From assembly GCF_018449655.1 (NCBI RefSeq), contig NZ_JAAVUX010000001.1, positions 248,001 through 312,000 on the forward strand: a DNA stretch of 64,000 bases, given 5' to 3'. This document shows, piece by piece, positions 48,479 to 61,372 of this stretch. Made by a program: the position numbers and the translations under genes. The DNA is from Pseudomonas sp. dw_358 (GTDB lineage: Bacteria; Pseudomonadota; Gammaproteobacteria; Pseudomonadales; Pseudomonadaceae). Under the pieces are notes generated by a model. The model was not told the DNA's origin and did no database searches. It saw only the letters and a list, made by a program, of their open reading frames with translations. The stretch's first letter is position 1. Each line of letters begins with the position of its first letter.

Positions 48479-49532
48479 TCACCCCGCCCGGCGCAGCAAC
48501 CAAAACCCTGCCAACGCACAGACCGCTGCCGGCCCGGCCACCGCCAACAGCGGCGTGAAGCCGAACACCAGGCTCGATGGCCCCAGCAAGTCTTGAACAA
48601 TCTTGAACACAAAGCCCACCAGTACCCCGGTAAATACGCGCTGACCGAGGGTCACCGAGCGCAGCGGGCCAAAAATGAACGAGATTGCCATCAGCACCAG
48701 GGCCGCCGTGACCAGCGGCTGCAGAACCTTGGTCCAGAACGCCAGCCAGTACTTGCCATTGTTCAGGCCTTGATCGGACAGGTATTGGATGTAGCTCCAC
48801 AAGCCGCTGATGGACAGTGCCTCGGGCGGTACGACGACGGTATCCAGCAATTGCGGGGTCAGGCTCACCACCCAAGGCAGGGATGCGCTGGTGACGATTT
48901 CCGTACTGTTCTCGTGAAACAGGGTAGTCGTGACATCGCTCAGCACCCACTTGCCGTCGGTGTACTGCGCCTTCTTGGCAAACCCGGCCTCCAGCAGGTG
49001 GCGCTGATCGTCAAACGTGTAACGGGTCACACCCAGCAGCAGGCCTTTGGGCTGTACGGCGTTGATATGGATGAACTGCTCACCCTCGCGGTGCCATACG
49101 CCGTGCCGTCCAGTCTGCGCGTCGCCCTGTCCCTGCAGGAACGAGCGCTGTGCCTGGGCGATATTCTCCAGCGGCGGAGCAATGTATTCGCCGACCAGCA
49201 CACCGCAGACCATCAACAGCAGCATCGGCTTCATTACCGACCAGACAATGCGCCCGATCGAAACCCCGGCCGCGCGCATGATGGTCAGCTCACTGCTGCT
49301 GGCCAGCGCGCCCAGGCCGACCAGGCAGCCGATCAAGGACGCCATGGGCAGTTGGTCATACATCCGTCGCGGGGCGGTCATCAAGACGAAAATGCCGGCA
49401 TCGGACGCGGTATAGGCTGCGGTAACGTCACTCATTTCATCAATGAAGGCGAACAGCGAAGCCAGCCCGAGAATGATCCCCAGTACCGCCAGGATGGCCG
49501 TCAGCACGCTGCGGCCGATGTAACGGTCGAGC

Positions 49533-49540
<8 letters not shown>
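48479..49540 (-). CDS. lptG: LPS export ABC transporter permease LptG
   Basis: This 353-residue inner-membrane subunit works with LptF and the LptB ATPase to lift lipopolysaccharide to the LptC-LptA bridge. It starts MRKLDRYIGRSVLTAILAVLGIILGLAS, has three N-terminal and three C-terminal helices with a beta-jellyroll between, and carries LMAISFIFGPLRSVTLGQRVFTG near the end. Its start overlaps the lptF stop codon by eight bases. Confidence 0.93.
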
Positions 49541-52427
<2,887 letters not shown>

Positions 52428-52455
52428 CTGTTTCAAAGCCAAAGCCTTGCCCGGT

Positions 52456-52512
52456 AGGACCGAGCTTGCTCGGGAAGAACGCACCGCCGGCTTCCCGAGC
52501 TAGCTCGGTCCT
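52456..52512. repeat. REPIN: two REP sequences in inverted orientation
   Basis: The 22-base arm at 52456-52477 (beginning AGGACCGAGCTTGCTCGGG) is the complement, with one mismatch, of the arm at 52491-52512 (beginning CTTCCCGAGCTAGCTCGG). Each arm is itself a palindrome around GAGC/GCTC. This two-arm layout is the REPIN unit copied by RAYT transposases in P. fluorescens. It follows pepA. Confidence 0.85.
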
Positions 52513-52555
52513 GCAGGGGCGTCATGATTGCCGGCCGGAAACAAGGCTTATCCCT

Positions 52556-52984
52556 ATGCCACAGATCGACTTCTACATCCTCCCCACGCCGCTCCCCGAG
52601 GCGCGGCTGGACTTCGCCTGCAAGCTCGTCGAAAAGGCCTGGCGCCTGGGCCACTGCATCCACCTGCATTGCAGCGATGCCGCCCAGCGCGAGGCACTGG
52701 ATGCGCGCCTGTGGTCGTTCAAGGGGGAAAGCTTCGTGCCCCACAACGTGGTGGAAGACGACCCCGACGCCCAAATCACCCTGGGCATCGGCGAAACACC
52801 CGGCACCCATAACGACTTGTTGGTCAACCTGGACCTGAAGGTCCCGGCCTTTTTCGAGAGTTTCGCGCGCATCGCCGAAATCGTCGTCGAAGAACCGGCA
52901 ATCCGTCAGGCCGCCCGGGAGAGTTTCCGTTTCTACCGTGAACGCGGCTATCCTTTGCAGGATCACCGCCTACAGCGAATTTGA
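52556..52984 (+). CDS. holC: DNA polymerase III subunit chi
   Basis: This 142-residue clamp-loader accessory protein binds single-strand binding protein and links it to the polymerase through psi. It starts MPQIDFYILPTPLPEARLDFACKL and contains LDARLWSFKGESFVPHNV and ITLGIGETPGTHNDLLVNLDLKVP, all typical of HolC. The pepA-holC-valS order is conserved, here interrupted by the genes at 53389-56698. Confidence 0.93.
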   Translation: MPQIDFYILPTPLPEARLDFACKLVEKAWRLGHCIHLHCSDAAQREALDARLWSFKGESFVPHNVVEDDPDAQITLGIGETPGTHNDLLVNLDLKVPAFFESFARIAEIVVEEPAIRQAARESFRFYRERGYPLQDHRLQRI

Positions 52985-52991
52985 GTTCAAG

Positions 52992-53387
52992 ATGGATAAC
53001 TTCAAGCCACTGCCCAAGTCCGCGCACCTGCTGGACGACCTCGAGTCGATCCGCCAGTTGCTCGGCGACGAAACATTGCAACCGCCGTTGCTGACTGAAG
53101 CCGTGCCCCACGAGCGCGAGCAGATTCCCTTGCTGTTGGATGTCGAAGGCGAAACCGAGGCACTGCAACAAGCCCCCTCGGCCGCTGCAGCGCCACTGGC
53201 CAGGCCGGCCGTGGCCGAAGCGACCCCCGAGCGCAACCGCCAGGACACCTTGCTGCACCTGGACGCCGACCTGCGCAGCGCGGCGCAGCAGATCATGCAG
53301 GACGTCATCGACGATTTCGCCCCGCACATCGAGACCGAGATCAAGCGGCGTCTCGAGGCGCGCCTGGAGCGCCTGTTGCAACCCTGA
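52992..53387 (+). CDS. Conserved hypothetical protein next to holC
   Basis: This 131-residue acidic protein starts MDNFKPLPKSAHLLDDLESIRQLLGD, has a low-complexity Ala/Pro-rich middle (SAAAAPLARPAVAEA) and a C-terminal amphipathic helix (AAQQIMQDVIDDFAPHIETEIKRRLEARLERLL). I recall the same gene between holC and valS in other pseudomonads, sometimes called chi-associated, but its function is not established. It begins seven bases after holC. Confidence 0.78.
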   Translation: MDNFKPLPKSAHLLDDLESIRQLLGDETLQPPLLTEAVPHEREQIPLLLDVEGETEALQQAPSAAAAPLARPAVAEATPERNRQDTLLHLDADLRSAAQQIMQDVIDDFAPHIETEIKRRLEARLERLLQP

Positions 53388-53388
53388 C

Positions 53389-54456
53389 TCAACCCTTCAG
53401 GCCGATCGCTTCCAGCGGCCCCAACTCGCGCTCCAGCAGCGGGATCACTTCGGCACCGAAGCGCTCCAGCGAGCGCCGGGCCCGACTGATCGGCATGTCG
53501 CCAAACTGGAAGAAACCGTTGTAGTGCAGGGGGTCCAATTCGCGGATCTCCGCGACCATCCGTTCAGCCACGTAATGGGCATCGCCGATGATCAGGTTGT
53601 CGCGGAATGTTTCCAGCGGTGGCTCATCCTCGAATGCCGGGGCCTGGACGAAGGAGCCGTCCAGCACCAGATCAGGCGAGCGCAGCGCCGTCACCATCCG
53701 CCCCACATAACGGGCGCGCTCCGCCGCTTCCAGTGCCTCGCTCTTGCTGTCGGTGACATGGATATATTGCTGCAATGCTACTGGCATGCGTGCGGCCTCC
53801 AACCCTGCAGCCACCCAGCTGCTGCGGACCTTGTCTACCAGCCCCGGCAAGGCCTTCGAGCCGCGCCAGCCGGCGGTGACGAAGGGCGTGGCGTTCCAGC
53901 GTGCCAATTGGCGCAGAATCTGCGGGCTGGGCGAGGTGCAGAACAACGCCGGCATGGGCTGCTGCACCGGCCGCACGGTGATGCGGGTGTCCGGCACCTG
54001 GATAAACCGCCCCTCGAACGCGACCTGCCCCTGGGTCAGCGCCTGCTCCACCACGGCCCAGTACTCCAGGAACATCTCGGTTTTCTGTGCCACGTCCGCG
54101 CCGAAGCGCTCGAACTCGTATGCCTGATAGCCCGTGCCGACGCCGATCACTGCCCGCCCGCCGCTCTGCTGGTCCAGCAAGGCGATTTCCTGAGCCACGC
54201 GCATCGGGTGGTACAGCGGCAACACCACCACCCCGGCGCCGAGACGAATCCGTTCGGTCTTGCCGGCCATGAAGGCCGCCATCATCAGCGGCGAGACGCT
54301 GATGGAATAGTTGGTGAAGTGATGCTCGGCGAACCAGGCGATATCGAAACCGATGTCCTCGGCGAGCTTGACCATGCTCGTGGTGTCATCGATCACGCCG
54401 GCTACGCCGCGCGGGTTGTCGCGCAAGCCCATCAAGTTGAAGATTCCGAAGTTCAT
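53389..54456 (-). CDS. LLM-class flavin-dependent oxidoreductase (copy 1)
   Basis: This 355-residue luciferase-like monooxygenase starts MNFGIFNLMGLRDNPRG and carries DIAWFAEHHFTNYSIS, RIRLGAGVVVLPLYHPMRVAQEIALLD and GVGTGYQAYEFERFG, the flavin phosphate region of the family. It is a paralogue of the divergent gene at 54651, sharing whole blocks (FDIAWFAEHHFTN is identical). Substrate and product are unknown; FMNH2 must come from a separate reductase. Its end lies one base from the convergent gene at 52992. The ribosome site before 54456 is weak. Confidence 0.85.
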   Translation of the reverse strand: MNFGIFNLMGLRDNPRGVAGVIDDTTSMVKLAEDIGFDIAWFAEHHFTNYSISVSPLMMAAFMAGKTERIRLGAGVVVLPLYHPMRVAQEIALLDQQSGGRAVIGVGTGYQAYEFERFGADVAQKTEMFLEYWAVVEQALTQGQVAFEGRFIQVPDTRITVRPVQQPMPALFCTSPSPQILRQLARWNATPFVTAGWRGSKALPGLVDKVRSSWVAAGLEAARMPVALQQYIHVTDSKSEALEAAERARYVGRMVTALRSPDLVLDGSFVQAPAFEDEPPLETFRDNLIIGDAHYVAERMVAEIRELDPLHYNGFFQFGDMPISRARRSLERFGAEVIPLLERELGPLEAIGLKG

Positions 54457-54531
54457 GACATACGCCCAGGGTAAAAGCGCAGTCTTGGCCCGACGTCGGC
54501 CGCGTGACAAACGATCAATCCTTGCCCGGCG

Positions 54532-54584
54532 ATTAGCCTGGCTTGCCCGAGAGCTCGATTAACCTCTGCTAATCCATGCATTAG
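54532..54584. promoter_or_regulatory. CTAAT elements in the divergent LLM promoter region (GcvA-type sites)
   Basis: Three CTAAT elements lie in the 194-base gap between the two LLM genes: ATTAG at 54532-54536, CTAAT at 54569-54573 and ATTAG at 54580-54584. The second is the right arm of a GATTA-N8-TAATC palindrome (54557-54574). CTAAT is the core recognised by E. coli GcvA, and the LysR protein of this locus is GcvA-like, so these are plausible binding sites. Confidence 0.5.
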
Positions 54585-54650
54585 AACCGCTTGATTGCCG
54601 GACCTCTCTGGCCCCGGTAGCCTGAGATTTTGCTGCCTGGGGCTGCTGCG

Positions 54651-55724
54651 ATGGTCAAGCTGGGACTGTTCAACCTCATGGGGCTGTACGACCGCAACAC
54701 CTCGCCGGCGTCGGTCCTGCGCACGACCGTGGACATGGTGCGCATGGCCGAGGAGCTGGGCTTCGACATCGCCTGGTTTGCCGAGCACCATTTCACCAAC
54801 CATTCCATCTGCCCTTCCGCGCTGTTGATGGTCGCCCACTGCGCCCCCGAGACCTCGCGCATCCGCCTGGGGCCTGGGGTACTGGCTTTGCCTTTCTACC
54901 AACCGTTGCGCGTGGTGCAGGAGCTGGCGTTCGTCGATTTGATGACCCGCGGTCGGCTGGTCCTGGGGCTGGGCAGTGGCTATCAGCCCTATGAATTCGA
55001 GCGTTTTCAGATCGCCCCGGAGCAGCGCTACGAGCGCATGCTGGAAGCCTGGACCATCATTGAGCAGGGGCTGACCACCGGCACCGTAGCGTTCGAGGGG
55101 CAGCACTATCACGTGCCGCGCACGGAGCTGTCCATGCGCCCGTTCGGCCTGGCCATGCCAGAGGTGTTCGTAGCCAGCAGCAACCCGCAGGTACTGGCAC
55201 GCATGGTGCAGGGTGGCCATACCCCATTCATGAGTTTCGGCCATCGCGGGCTGGCCGCCGCCAGCCAGTTTCGCGAGCTGATTGCCCAGCGCTGGACCGA
55301 TGCTGGAGGGAATGCCGCTGCCATGCCGCTCGCCATTCAACGCTACATCTATGTGACCGATTGCGCCGAAGAAGCCACCCACGCCGCCGCCTGTGTGCGC
55401 AACCTGGCGCGGGCCGCAATCCCCCTGTCACGGGCCCAACCGATCAAGGACGGACCCTTTCTGCGCCTGATGCCGCTCAATGACGAGCCGCCACTGGATG
55501 ACTTTCTGGAAAACGCCGTGATCGGCTCGGCCGAGTACTGCGCCGAGCGCCTGCACCACGAGTTGACCACCCTGCAGCCCTCCCACCTGTCGTGCTTCAT
55601 GGGCTTTGCCGGCATCGGCCGGCGGGAAACACTGGCGTCGATGGAGCGATTCGGCAGTGACGTCATGCCCCAACTTGAATCGCTTTTGCACATTTGCGGG
55701 CCACAAGCGCAGGACGCCGCTTGA
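54651..55724 (+). CDS. LLM-class flavin-dependent oxidoreductase (copy 2)
   Basis: This 357-residue protein starts MVKLGLFNLMGLYDRNTSP and has the same blocks as copy 1: FDIAWFAEHHFTNHSI, RIRLGPGVLALPFYQPLRVVQELAFVD, GLGSGYQPYEFERF and a related C-terminus (LASMERFGSDVMPQLE). Length and fold match bacterial luciferase subunits. Two paralogues of equal size could form a heterodimer, as LuxA and LuxB do, or act on related substrates; this is inference. The LysR gene starts at the last base of its stop codon, so they form an operon. Confidence 0.86.
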   Translation: MVKLGLFNLMGLYDRNTSPASVLRTTVDMVRMAEELGFDIAWFAEHHFTNHSICPSALLMVAHCAPETSRIRLGPGVLALPFYQPLRVVQELAFVDLMTRGRLVLGLGSGYQPYEFERFQIAPEQRYERMLEAWTIIEQGLTTGTVAFEGQHYHVPRTELSMRPFGLAMPEVFVASSNPQVLARMVQGGHTPFMSFGHRGLAAASQFRELIAQRWTDAGGNAAAMPLAIQRYIYVTDCAEEATHAAACVRNLARAAIPLSRAQPIKDGPFLRLMPLNDEPPLDDFLENAVIGSAEYCAERLHHELTTLQPSHLSCFMGFAGIGRRETLASMERFGSDVMPQLESLLHICGPQAQDAA

Positions 55725-56698
55725 TGGGTCGAATCACGCCCGTGCCACAGGCGGCAGCCGGCGAGCCACTGCCTGTCACCGAGAGCCGCAACGGCCGACG
55801 CTTCTCGCGCCTCCCCCCCCTCAACCTGTTCCGCGTCTTCGACGCCGCCGCCCGCTGCGGCAGCTTCACCGGCGCGGCCGCCGAACTGTGCGTCACCCCC
55901 TCGGCGGTCAGCCAGCAGATTCGTCAGCTGGAAGACTTCCTTGAAGTGCGCCTGTTTCGCCGCCTGCCCCGGCGCATCGAACTCACCCGCGAAGGCACCG
56001 CCCTGGCCGACGTCGCCCATGAAGCCTTGAGCATGCTCAGCCGAGTCTGCGAACGGGTCATCGACCCGGACATCCCGAGCGTGCTTTGCGTCAACGCGGC
56101 GCCAGCCCTCGCCAGCCGCTGGCTGGTGCCACGGCTCAAGCGCTTCATGGAGCAATTCCCGAAAATCCGCATCACCCTGCTGGCCTCTTCCGACCCGGTG
56201 GATTTCGACCGCCAGGACATCGACGTCGCCATCCGCTGGGGCAACGGCCACTGGCCCGGCGTGCTCGCCACGCCCTTGGGCGAAGAGCCGATCTTTCCGG
56301 TGTGCAGCCCACGCCTGCTGGAAACCGAGGGGCCGCTGGAAAATCCCCAGGCACTGACCCGCCATACCCTGTTGCAGGTGGTCAACAGCGGTTACTGGAG
56401 CGAATGGTTCGAAGCCGCCGGCGTGCGCGGCGTGAGCTTTGCCGACACCCTGTATTTCAATGAGCCGGGGGTGATGCTCGAAGCCGTGGCCCAAGGCCAG
56501 GGCATCGGATTGGCCAGCTATCTGCTGGTGGAAAGCGATCTGAAATCCGGGCGGCTGGTCCGGCCCTTTGCGACCGAGCTGCGCACCGAGGAAGGCTTTT
56601 ATCTGCTGACCAGCCCGGCATTCGCCAACAAGCCGGCCATCGCCGAGTTTCGCGAGTGGCTGGGGCGTGAGGCGTTGGAGGCGATTGCCGCGCGGTAG
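55724..56698 (+). CDS. LysR family transcriptional regulator, GcvA-like
   Basis: This 324-residue regulator has an extra 30-residue N-terminus and then RLPPLNLFRVFDAAARCGSFTGAAAELCVTPSAVSQQIRQLEDFLEVRLFRR, the GcvA-type helix-turn-helix. A LysR effector domain (ALASRWLVPRLKRFMEQFPKIRITLL) follows. The start overlaps the preceding stop codon by one base (TGATG). By position it should control the two LLM genes; the glycine cleavage operon 12 kb away has a different type of control region. Confidence 0.88.
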   Translation: MGRITPVPQAAAGEPLPVTESRNGRRFSRLPPLNLFRVFDAAARCGSFTGAAAELCVTPSAVSQQIRQLEDFLEVRLFRRLPRRIELTREGTALADVAHEALSMLSRVCERVIDPDIPSVLCVNAAPALASRWLVPRLKRFMEQFPKIRITLLASSDPVDFDRQDIDVAIRWGNGHWPGVLATPLGEEPIFPVCSPRLLETEGPLENPQALTRHTLLQVVNSGYWSEWFEAAGVRGVSFADTLYFNEPGVMLEAVAQGQGIGLASYLLVESDLKSGRLVRPFATELRTEEGFYLLTSPAFANKPAIAEFREWLGREALEAIAAR

Positions 56699-56808
56699 CG
56701 CCCCATACAACCTGCGCCCCTCCTCCCATCACACTCTTTTCCATCCTCCGCCCATCCCCGTTATACTGCTCGGCTTTCCCAAATTAATGCCTAAGGGTCC
56801 CCCCGCGC

Positions 56809-59655
56809 ATGGACAAGACCTACCAGCCGCACGCCATCGAAACCTCCTGGTACCAGACCTGGGAGTCGGAAAACTACTTCGCGCCGCAGGGCTCGGGGGA
56901 CGCGTACACCATCATGATCCCGCCGCCGAACGTGACGGGCAGCCTGCACATGGGCCACGGGTTCAACAACGCGATCATGGACGCCTTGATCCGTTTTCGC
57001 CGCATGCAGGGTCGCGACACCCTGTGGCAGCCGGGCACCGACCACGCCGGTATCGCTACGCAGATGCTGGTGGAGCGCCAACTCGAAGCCCAAGGCCAGA
57101 GCCGTCACGACCTGGGCCGCGAAGCCTTCCTCGACAAGGTCTGGGAATGGAAGGAGCAGTCCGGTGGAAACATCAGCCGACAGATCCGTCGCCTGGGCTC
57201 GTCGGTGGACTGGAGCCGCGAGCGTTTCACCATGGACGACGGCCTGTCCGAGGCAGTCAAGGAAGCCTTCGTGCGCCTGCACGAAGACGGCCTGATCTAC
57301 CGCGGCAAGCGTCTGGTGAACTGGGACACCAAGCTGCACACGGCGATTTCCGACCTCGAAGTGGAAAACCATGACGAGAAGGGTTTCCTGTGGAACCTCA
57401 AGTACCCATTGGCTGACGGCGCGAAAACCGCCGAGGGCAATGACTACCTGATCGTCGCCACCACCCGTCCGGAAACCATGCTGGGCGACGCCGCCGTCGC
57501 CGTGAACCCGAACGATGAGCGCTATCAAGCCCTGATCGGCAAGTTCGTCGAGCTGCCCCTGGTGGGCCGCCGCATTCCGATCATCGCCGACGATTACTGC
57601 GACCCGGCATTCGGTACCGGTTGCGTGAAGATCACCCCGGCCCACGATTTCAACGACTACGAAGTCGGCAAGCGTCACAACCTGCCGCTGCTGAACATCT
57701 TCGACAAGAATGCCGCCGTGCTGCCGGCCTGCCAAGTGTTCAACCTGGACGGCAAGCTCAACGAGAGCATCGTCGGCAACATCCCGGCCGAATACGCCGG
57801 CCTCGACCGCTTCGAAGCGCGCAAGCAGATCGTCGCTGCCTTTGACGCTGCCGGCTTGCTGGTGAGCGTCGACGACCACGCCTTGAAAGTACCGAAGGGC
57901 GACCGCTCGGGCACTATCATCGAACCGTGGCTGACCGACCAGTGGTACGTATCGACCAAGCCGTTGGCCGAGCCGGCCATCGCCGCCGTGGAAGACGGCC
58001 GCATCCAGTTCGTGCCCAAACAATACGAGAACATGTACTTCTCGTGGATGCGCGACATCCAGGACTGGTGCATCAGCCGGCAACTCTGGTGGGGCCACCG
58101 CATTCCGGCCTGGTACGACGAGAGCGGCAAGGTCTACGTGGGCCGCAGCGAAGCCGAAGTGCGCAGCAAGCACGGCATCGCCGCCGACGTCAGCCTCAAT
58201 CAGGACAACGACGTACTGGACACCTGGTTCAGTTCCGGGTTGTGGACCTTCTCCACCCTGGGCTGGCCGGAGCAGACCGAGTTCCTGAAGAAATTCCACT
58301 CCACCGACGTGCTGGTCACCGGCTTCGACATCATTTTCTTCTGGGTCGCCCGGATGATCATGCTGACCATGCACCTGGTGAAGAACGAGGACGGAACCCC
58401 GCAAGTGCCGTTCAAGACCGTCTACGTCCACGGCCTGGTGCGAGATGGCCAGGGCCAGAAGATGTCCAAGTCCAAGGGCAACGTCCTCGACCCGCTGGAC
58501 ATCATCGACGGCATCGAACTTGAAGCCCTGGTGCAGAAACGCACCTCCGGCATGATGCAACCCAAGCTGGCCAAGAAGATCGAGAAGCAGACCCGCGACG
58601 AGTTCGCCGACGGCATTGCCAGCTATGGCACCGACGCCCTGCGCTTCACCTTCTGCTCGCTGGCCTCCACCGGCCGCGACATCAAGTTCGACATGGGCCG
58701 CGTCGAGGGTTACCGCAACTTCTGCAACAAGATCTGGAACGCCGCCCGCTACGTGCTGGACAAGGGCGACGACTGCGGCCAGAACGGCGAAGCCTATGAG
58801 CTGTCGCTGGCCGACCGCTGGATCATTTCGCAGCTGCAACGCACCGAAGCCGAAGTGACCCGCCAGCTCGACCAGTTCCGCTTCGACCTCGCTGCCCAGG
58901 CGCTCTACGAGTTCATCTGGAACCAGTATTGCGACTGGTACCTGGAACTGTCCAAGCCGGTGCTGTGGGACGAGAACGCGCCGGTCGAACGCCAGCGCGG
59001 CACCCGTCGCACGCTGGTGAGGGTATTGGAAGTGGCCCTGCGCCTGGCCCATCCGTTCATGCCATTCATTACCGAAGAAATCTGGCAGCGCCTGGCGCCG
59101 CTGGTGGGTGCCGAAGGCAAGACCATCATGTTGCAGCCGTGGCCGGTGGCCAACGAAAGCCGCATCGATGCCGCTGCCGAAGACGACATCGAGTGGCTCA
59201 AGGCGCTGATGCTGGGCACGCGCAATATCCGTGGCGAAATGAACATCGGGCCAGGCAAGCCATTGCAGATTTTCGTGCGCAATGCCAGCAGCGAAGACCA
59301 GCGTCGCCTGGTGGAAAACGAAGCCCTGTTGAAAAAGCTGGCCAAGCTGGAATCCATCACCGTGCTGGCGCCAGGCGCCGAAGCGCCGCTCAGCGCCACG
59401 GCGCTGGTGGGCGAGATGGAAGTGCTGGTGCCCATGGCCGGGCTGATCGACAAGGATGCCGAGCTGGCGCGGCTGGACAAGGAAATCCTGCGCCTGCAAG
59501 GTGAAGTGCAACGGGTGGGCGGCAAGCTGTCCAACGCCGCCTTCGTCGACAAGGCGCCGCCGGCGGTGATCGACAAGGAACGCGCCAAGCTGGCCGAGTC
59601 CGAGCAGGCACTGGCCAAGCTGGCCGAGCAGCATGCGCGGATTGCCAGTTTGTAA
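56809..59655 (+). CDS. valS: Valyl-tRNA synthetase
   Basis: This 948-residue class I synthetase charges tRNA-Val. The HIGH-type motif is [16 protein letters not shown] (about residues 42-57) and the KMSKS loop is [16 protein letters not shown]. The editing domain lies between, with [17 protein letters not shown]-terminal coiled coil ([18 protein letters not shown] onward) binds the tRNA. The length is normal. It is separated from the LysR gene by 110 bases. Confidence 0.97.
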   Translation: MDKTYQPHAIETSWYQTWESENYFAPQGSGDAYTIMIPPPNVTGSLHMGHGFNNAIMDALIRFRRMQGRDTLWQPGTDHAGIATQMLVERQLEAQGQSRHDLGREAFLDKVWEWKEQSGGNISRQIRRLGSSVDWSRERFTMDDGLSEAVKEAFVRLHEDGLIYRGKRLVNWDTKLHTAISDLEVENHDEKGFLWNLKYPLADGAKTAEGNDYLIVATTRPETMLGDAAVAVNPNDERYQALIGKFVELPLVGRRIPIIADDYCDPAFGTGCVKITPAHDFNDYEVGKRHNLPLLNIFDKNAAVLPACQVFNLDGKLNESIVGNIPAEYAGLDRFEARKQIVAAFDAAGLLVSVDDHALKVPKGDRSGTIIEPWLTDQWYVSTKPLAEPAIAAVEDGRIQFVPKQYENMYFSWMRDIQDWCISRQLWWGHRIPAWYDESGKVYVGRSEAEVRSKHGIAADVSLNQDNDVLDTWFSSGLWTFSTLGWPEQTEFLKKFHSTDVLVTGFDIIFFWVARMIMLTMHLVKNEDGTPQVPFKTVYVHGLVRDGQGQKMSKSKGNVLDPLDIIDGIELEALVQKRTSGMMQPKLAKKIEKQTRDEFADGIASYGTDALRFTFCSLASTGRDIKFDMGRVEGYRNFCNKIWNAARYVLDKGDDCGQNGEAYELSLADRWIISQLQRTEAEVTRQLDQFRFDLAAQALYEFIWNQYCDWYLELSKPVLWDENAPVERQRGTRRTLVRVLEVALRLAHPFMPFITEEIWQRLAPLVGAEGKTIMLQPWPVANESRIDAAAEDDIEWLKALMLGTRNIRGEMNIGPGKPLQIFVRNASSEDQRRLVENEALLKKLAKLESITVLAPGAEAPLSATALVGEMEVLVPMAGLIDKDAELARLDKEILRLQGEVQRVGGKLSNAAFVDKAPPAVIDKERAKLAESEQALAKLAEQHARIASL

Positions 59656-59686
59656 CAGGCTATATCTTTACTGCTGCTGATGGCCT

Positions 59687-59728
59687 CATCGCCTGCAGGA
59701 CCGAGCTTGCTCGGTCCTGCAGGCGATG
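59687..59728. repeat. Perfect REP palindrome between valS and rlmF
   Basis: A 20-bp arm (59687-59706, ending CAGGACCGAGC) and its exact complement (59709-59728, beginning GCTCGGTCCTG) enclose two T. It is the longest perfect palindrome noticed in the window and shares its core with 43073-43104 and 52456-52512. It probably also stalls or ends the valS message. Confidence 0.88.
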
Positions 59729-59753
59729 GCGTCCGCACGGCCACGGACATTCC

Positions 59754-60668
59754 ATGACAACCCCAGCAAAACCCACCTTCCACCCCCGCAACCGTCACCA
59801 GGGCCGTTACGACTTCCCGCAACTGATCAAAAACAGCCCCGAGCTCGCACGCTTTGTCATCCTCAACCCCTACGGCAAGCAAAGCATCGACTTCGCCAAC
59901 CCGGAAGCGGTAAAGGTGTTCAACCGCGCGCTGCTCAAGGCCCTGTACGGCATTGCCCACTGGGACATCCCCGCCGGTTACCTGTGCCCGCCGATCCCCG
60001 GCCGCGCCGACTATGTGCATGCACTGGCCGACCTGCTTGGTGAAAGCCATGGCGGCGAGATTCCCCGTGGCGCTGGCGTGCGAGTGCTGGACATCGGCAC
60101 CGGTGCCAACTGCATCTACCCGCTGCTGGGCCACAGCGATTACCGCTGGCAGTTCGTCGGCACGGACATCGATCCAGTGGCCTTGGCGTCCGCCAAGGCC
60201 ATCGTCCAGGCCAATGGTCTGGGCAAGGCCGTCAGCCTGCGCCAGCAGGGCAACCCGCGAGACATCCTGCAGGGCCTCTTGCGGGCCGACGAACGCTTCG
60301 ACCTGGTCATGTGCAACCCACCGTTTCATGCCTCCCTGGAAGAAGCCACGCGGGGCAGCAGCCGCAAATGGCGGGCACTGGGCAAGGCCGATCCCAAGCG
60401 CAAGCTGCCGGTGCTCAATTTTGGTGGCCAGAACAACGAATTGTGGTGTGAGGGGGGCGAGATTCGTTTCGTCACCCAGCTGATCGCCGAAAGCGCCGAG
60501 GTGCCTCGGCAGGTGCTCTGGTTCAGCACCCTGGTGTCCAAGGCGTCCAACCTGCCGGCCATCGAGGTGGCCCTGCGCAAGGCCGGGGTCAAACAGCAGC
60601 GCGTGGTGGAGATGGGTCAGGGCCAGAAGATCAGCCGCTTCGTCGCCTGGTCATACAGCGGGCAATAA
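59754..60668 (+). CDS. rlmF: 23S rRNA (adenine(1618)-N6)-methyltransferase RlmF
   Basis: This 304-residue SAM-dependent enzyme methylates A1618 of 23S rRNA. It starts with [17 protein letters not shown], the RlmF signature, then has [18 protein letters not shown] (SAM loop), [14 protein letters not shown] and the catalytic [12 protein letters not shown]. The end SRFVAWSY is also typical. It is followed by a terminator shared with the convergent hupN. Confidence 0.94.
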   Translation: MTTPAKPTFHPRNRHQGRYDFPQLIKNSPELARFVILNPYGKQSIDFANPEAVKVFNRALLKALYGIAHWDIPAGYLCPPIPGRADYVHALADLLGESHGGEIPRGAGVRVLDIGTGANCIYPLLGHSDYRWQFVGTDIDPVALASAKAIVQANGLGKAVSLRQQGNPRDILQGLLRADERFDLVMCNPPFHASLEEATRGSSRKWRALGKADPKRKLPVLNFGGQNNELWCEGGEIRFVTQLIAESAEVPRQVLWFSTLVSKASNLPAIEVALRKAGVKQQRVVEMGQGQKISRFVAWSYSGQ

Positions 60669-60706
60669 AAAACCGTGTCCGGGTGGTCCCGCGACACGGT
60701 TCTTTG
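60667..60706. terminator. Bidirectional terminator between rlmF and hupN
   Basis: AACCGTGTC (60671-60679) pairs with GACACGGTT (60693-60701), preceded by an A run and followed by TCTTTG. It can serve rlmF (plus) and hupN (minus), which converge here. Confidence 0.78.
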
Positions 60707-60729
60707 AAACGGTCAGTAGGACGACAGTC

Positions 60730-61011
60730 TTACTTGTTGACAGCGTCGGTCAGCACTTTGGCCGGTACGAACTTGACGACTTTCTTGGCAGCGATTTCGA
60801 TCGCGGCGCCGGTCGACGGGTTACGACCGGTGCGCGCTGGGCGCTCGGTGATTTTCAGTTTGCCGATACCTGGCAAAGTGATTTCGCTGCCATTTTCCAA
60901 CTGATCGGCAACAATCTGGCCGAGTTGCTCGAGAGCGTTACGCGCGGTGTTTTTTGGCGCGTCGATAGCTTCGGCGATGTCGGCGATCAGTTGGTCTTTG
61001 GTTAATGCCAT
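60730..61011 (-). CDS. hupN: HU family DNA-binding protein (HupN-type)
   Basis: This 93-residue nucleoid protein bends DNA as a dimer. It starts MALTKDQLIADIAEAIDAPKNTARNALEQL and has the DNA-arm tip GRNPSTG at residues 62-68, with the intercalating Pro65. Its sequence differs from the usual HupA/HupB form, and its place next to rlmF and ndpA matches HupN of P. putida as I recall it. AAGGAA lies before the start. Confidence 0.92.
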   Translation of the reverse strand: MALTKDQLIADIAEAIDAPKNTARNALEQLGQIVADQLENGSEITLPGIGKLKITERPARTGRNPSTGAAIEIAAKKVVKFVPAKVLTDAVNK

Positions 61012-61372
61012 GGTGGTGTTCCTTCCCTATCAAATTCATTTGGATGCAGCATGCCGCGTCAGTCTCAGGCCAGACTCACCAGGATCAGGGCGTTGGGCTA
61101 CAGAGATACGAATCGCATCTGTAGATGCACAAATCGGCGTTTGGTTCGACGCAAACGCAAGCAGACTGCGGGTTTCACGCGGCTCTAACGCGCAAGACCG
61201 GGCAAAACTAGCACAGAGACAGATAAATATCCGCCACTCGCTTGGTATTTGTGGCGCTTTATCGGTCGATTGTTTGAATTTTAGGCAAAACGCACGCTTT
61301 AACGGAGCGAAAACACCCCGCAAGCCCAGTTGCGTTACACTTGGCGACTTTGCCGCAAGCGCCGAGTAGCCC
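61012..61372. other. Divergent promoter region of hupN and ndpA
   Basis: This 361-base gap lies between two divergent nucleoid-protein genes. It has lower GC near the ndpA end (about 61205-61300) and a run of A/T-rich short elements, consistent with promoters and bent DNA. I see no repeat or further gene. Confidence 0.5.

Noticed and set aside
56791..59634. 947-codon open frame on the minus strand opposite valS
   Set aside because: It is the high-GC antisense shadow of valS; the translation is rich in Gly, Val, Gln and His with no family pattern, while the plus frame has all ValS motifs.
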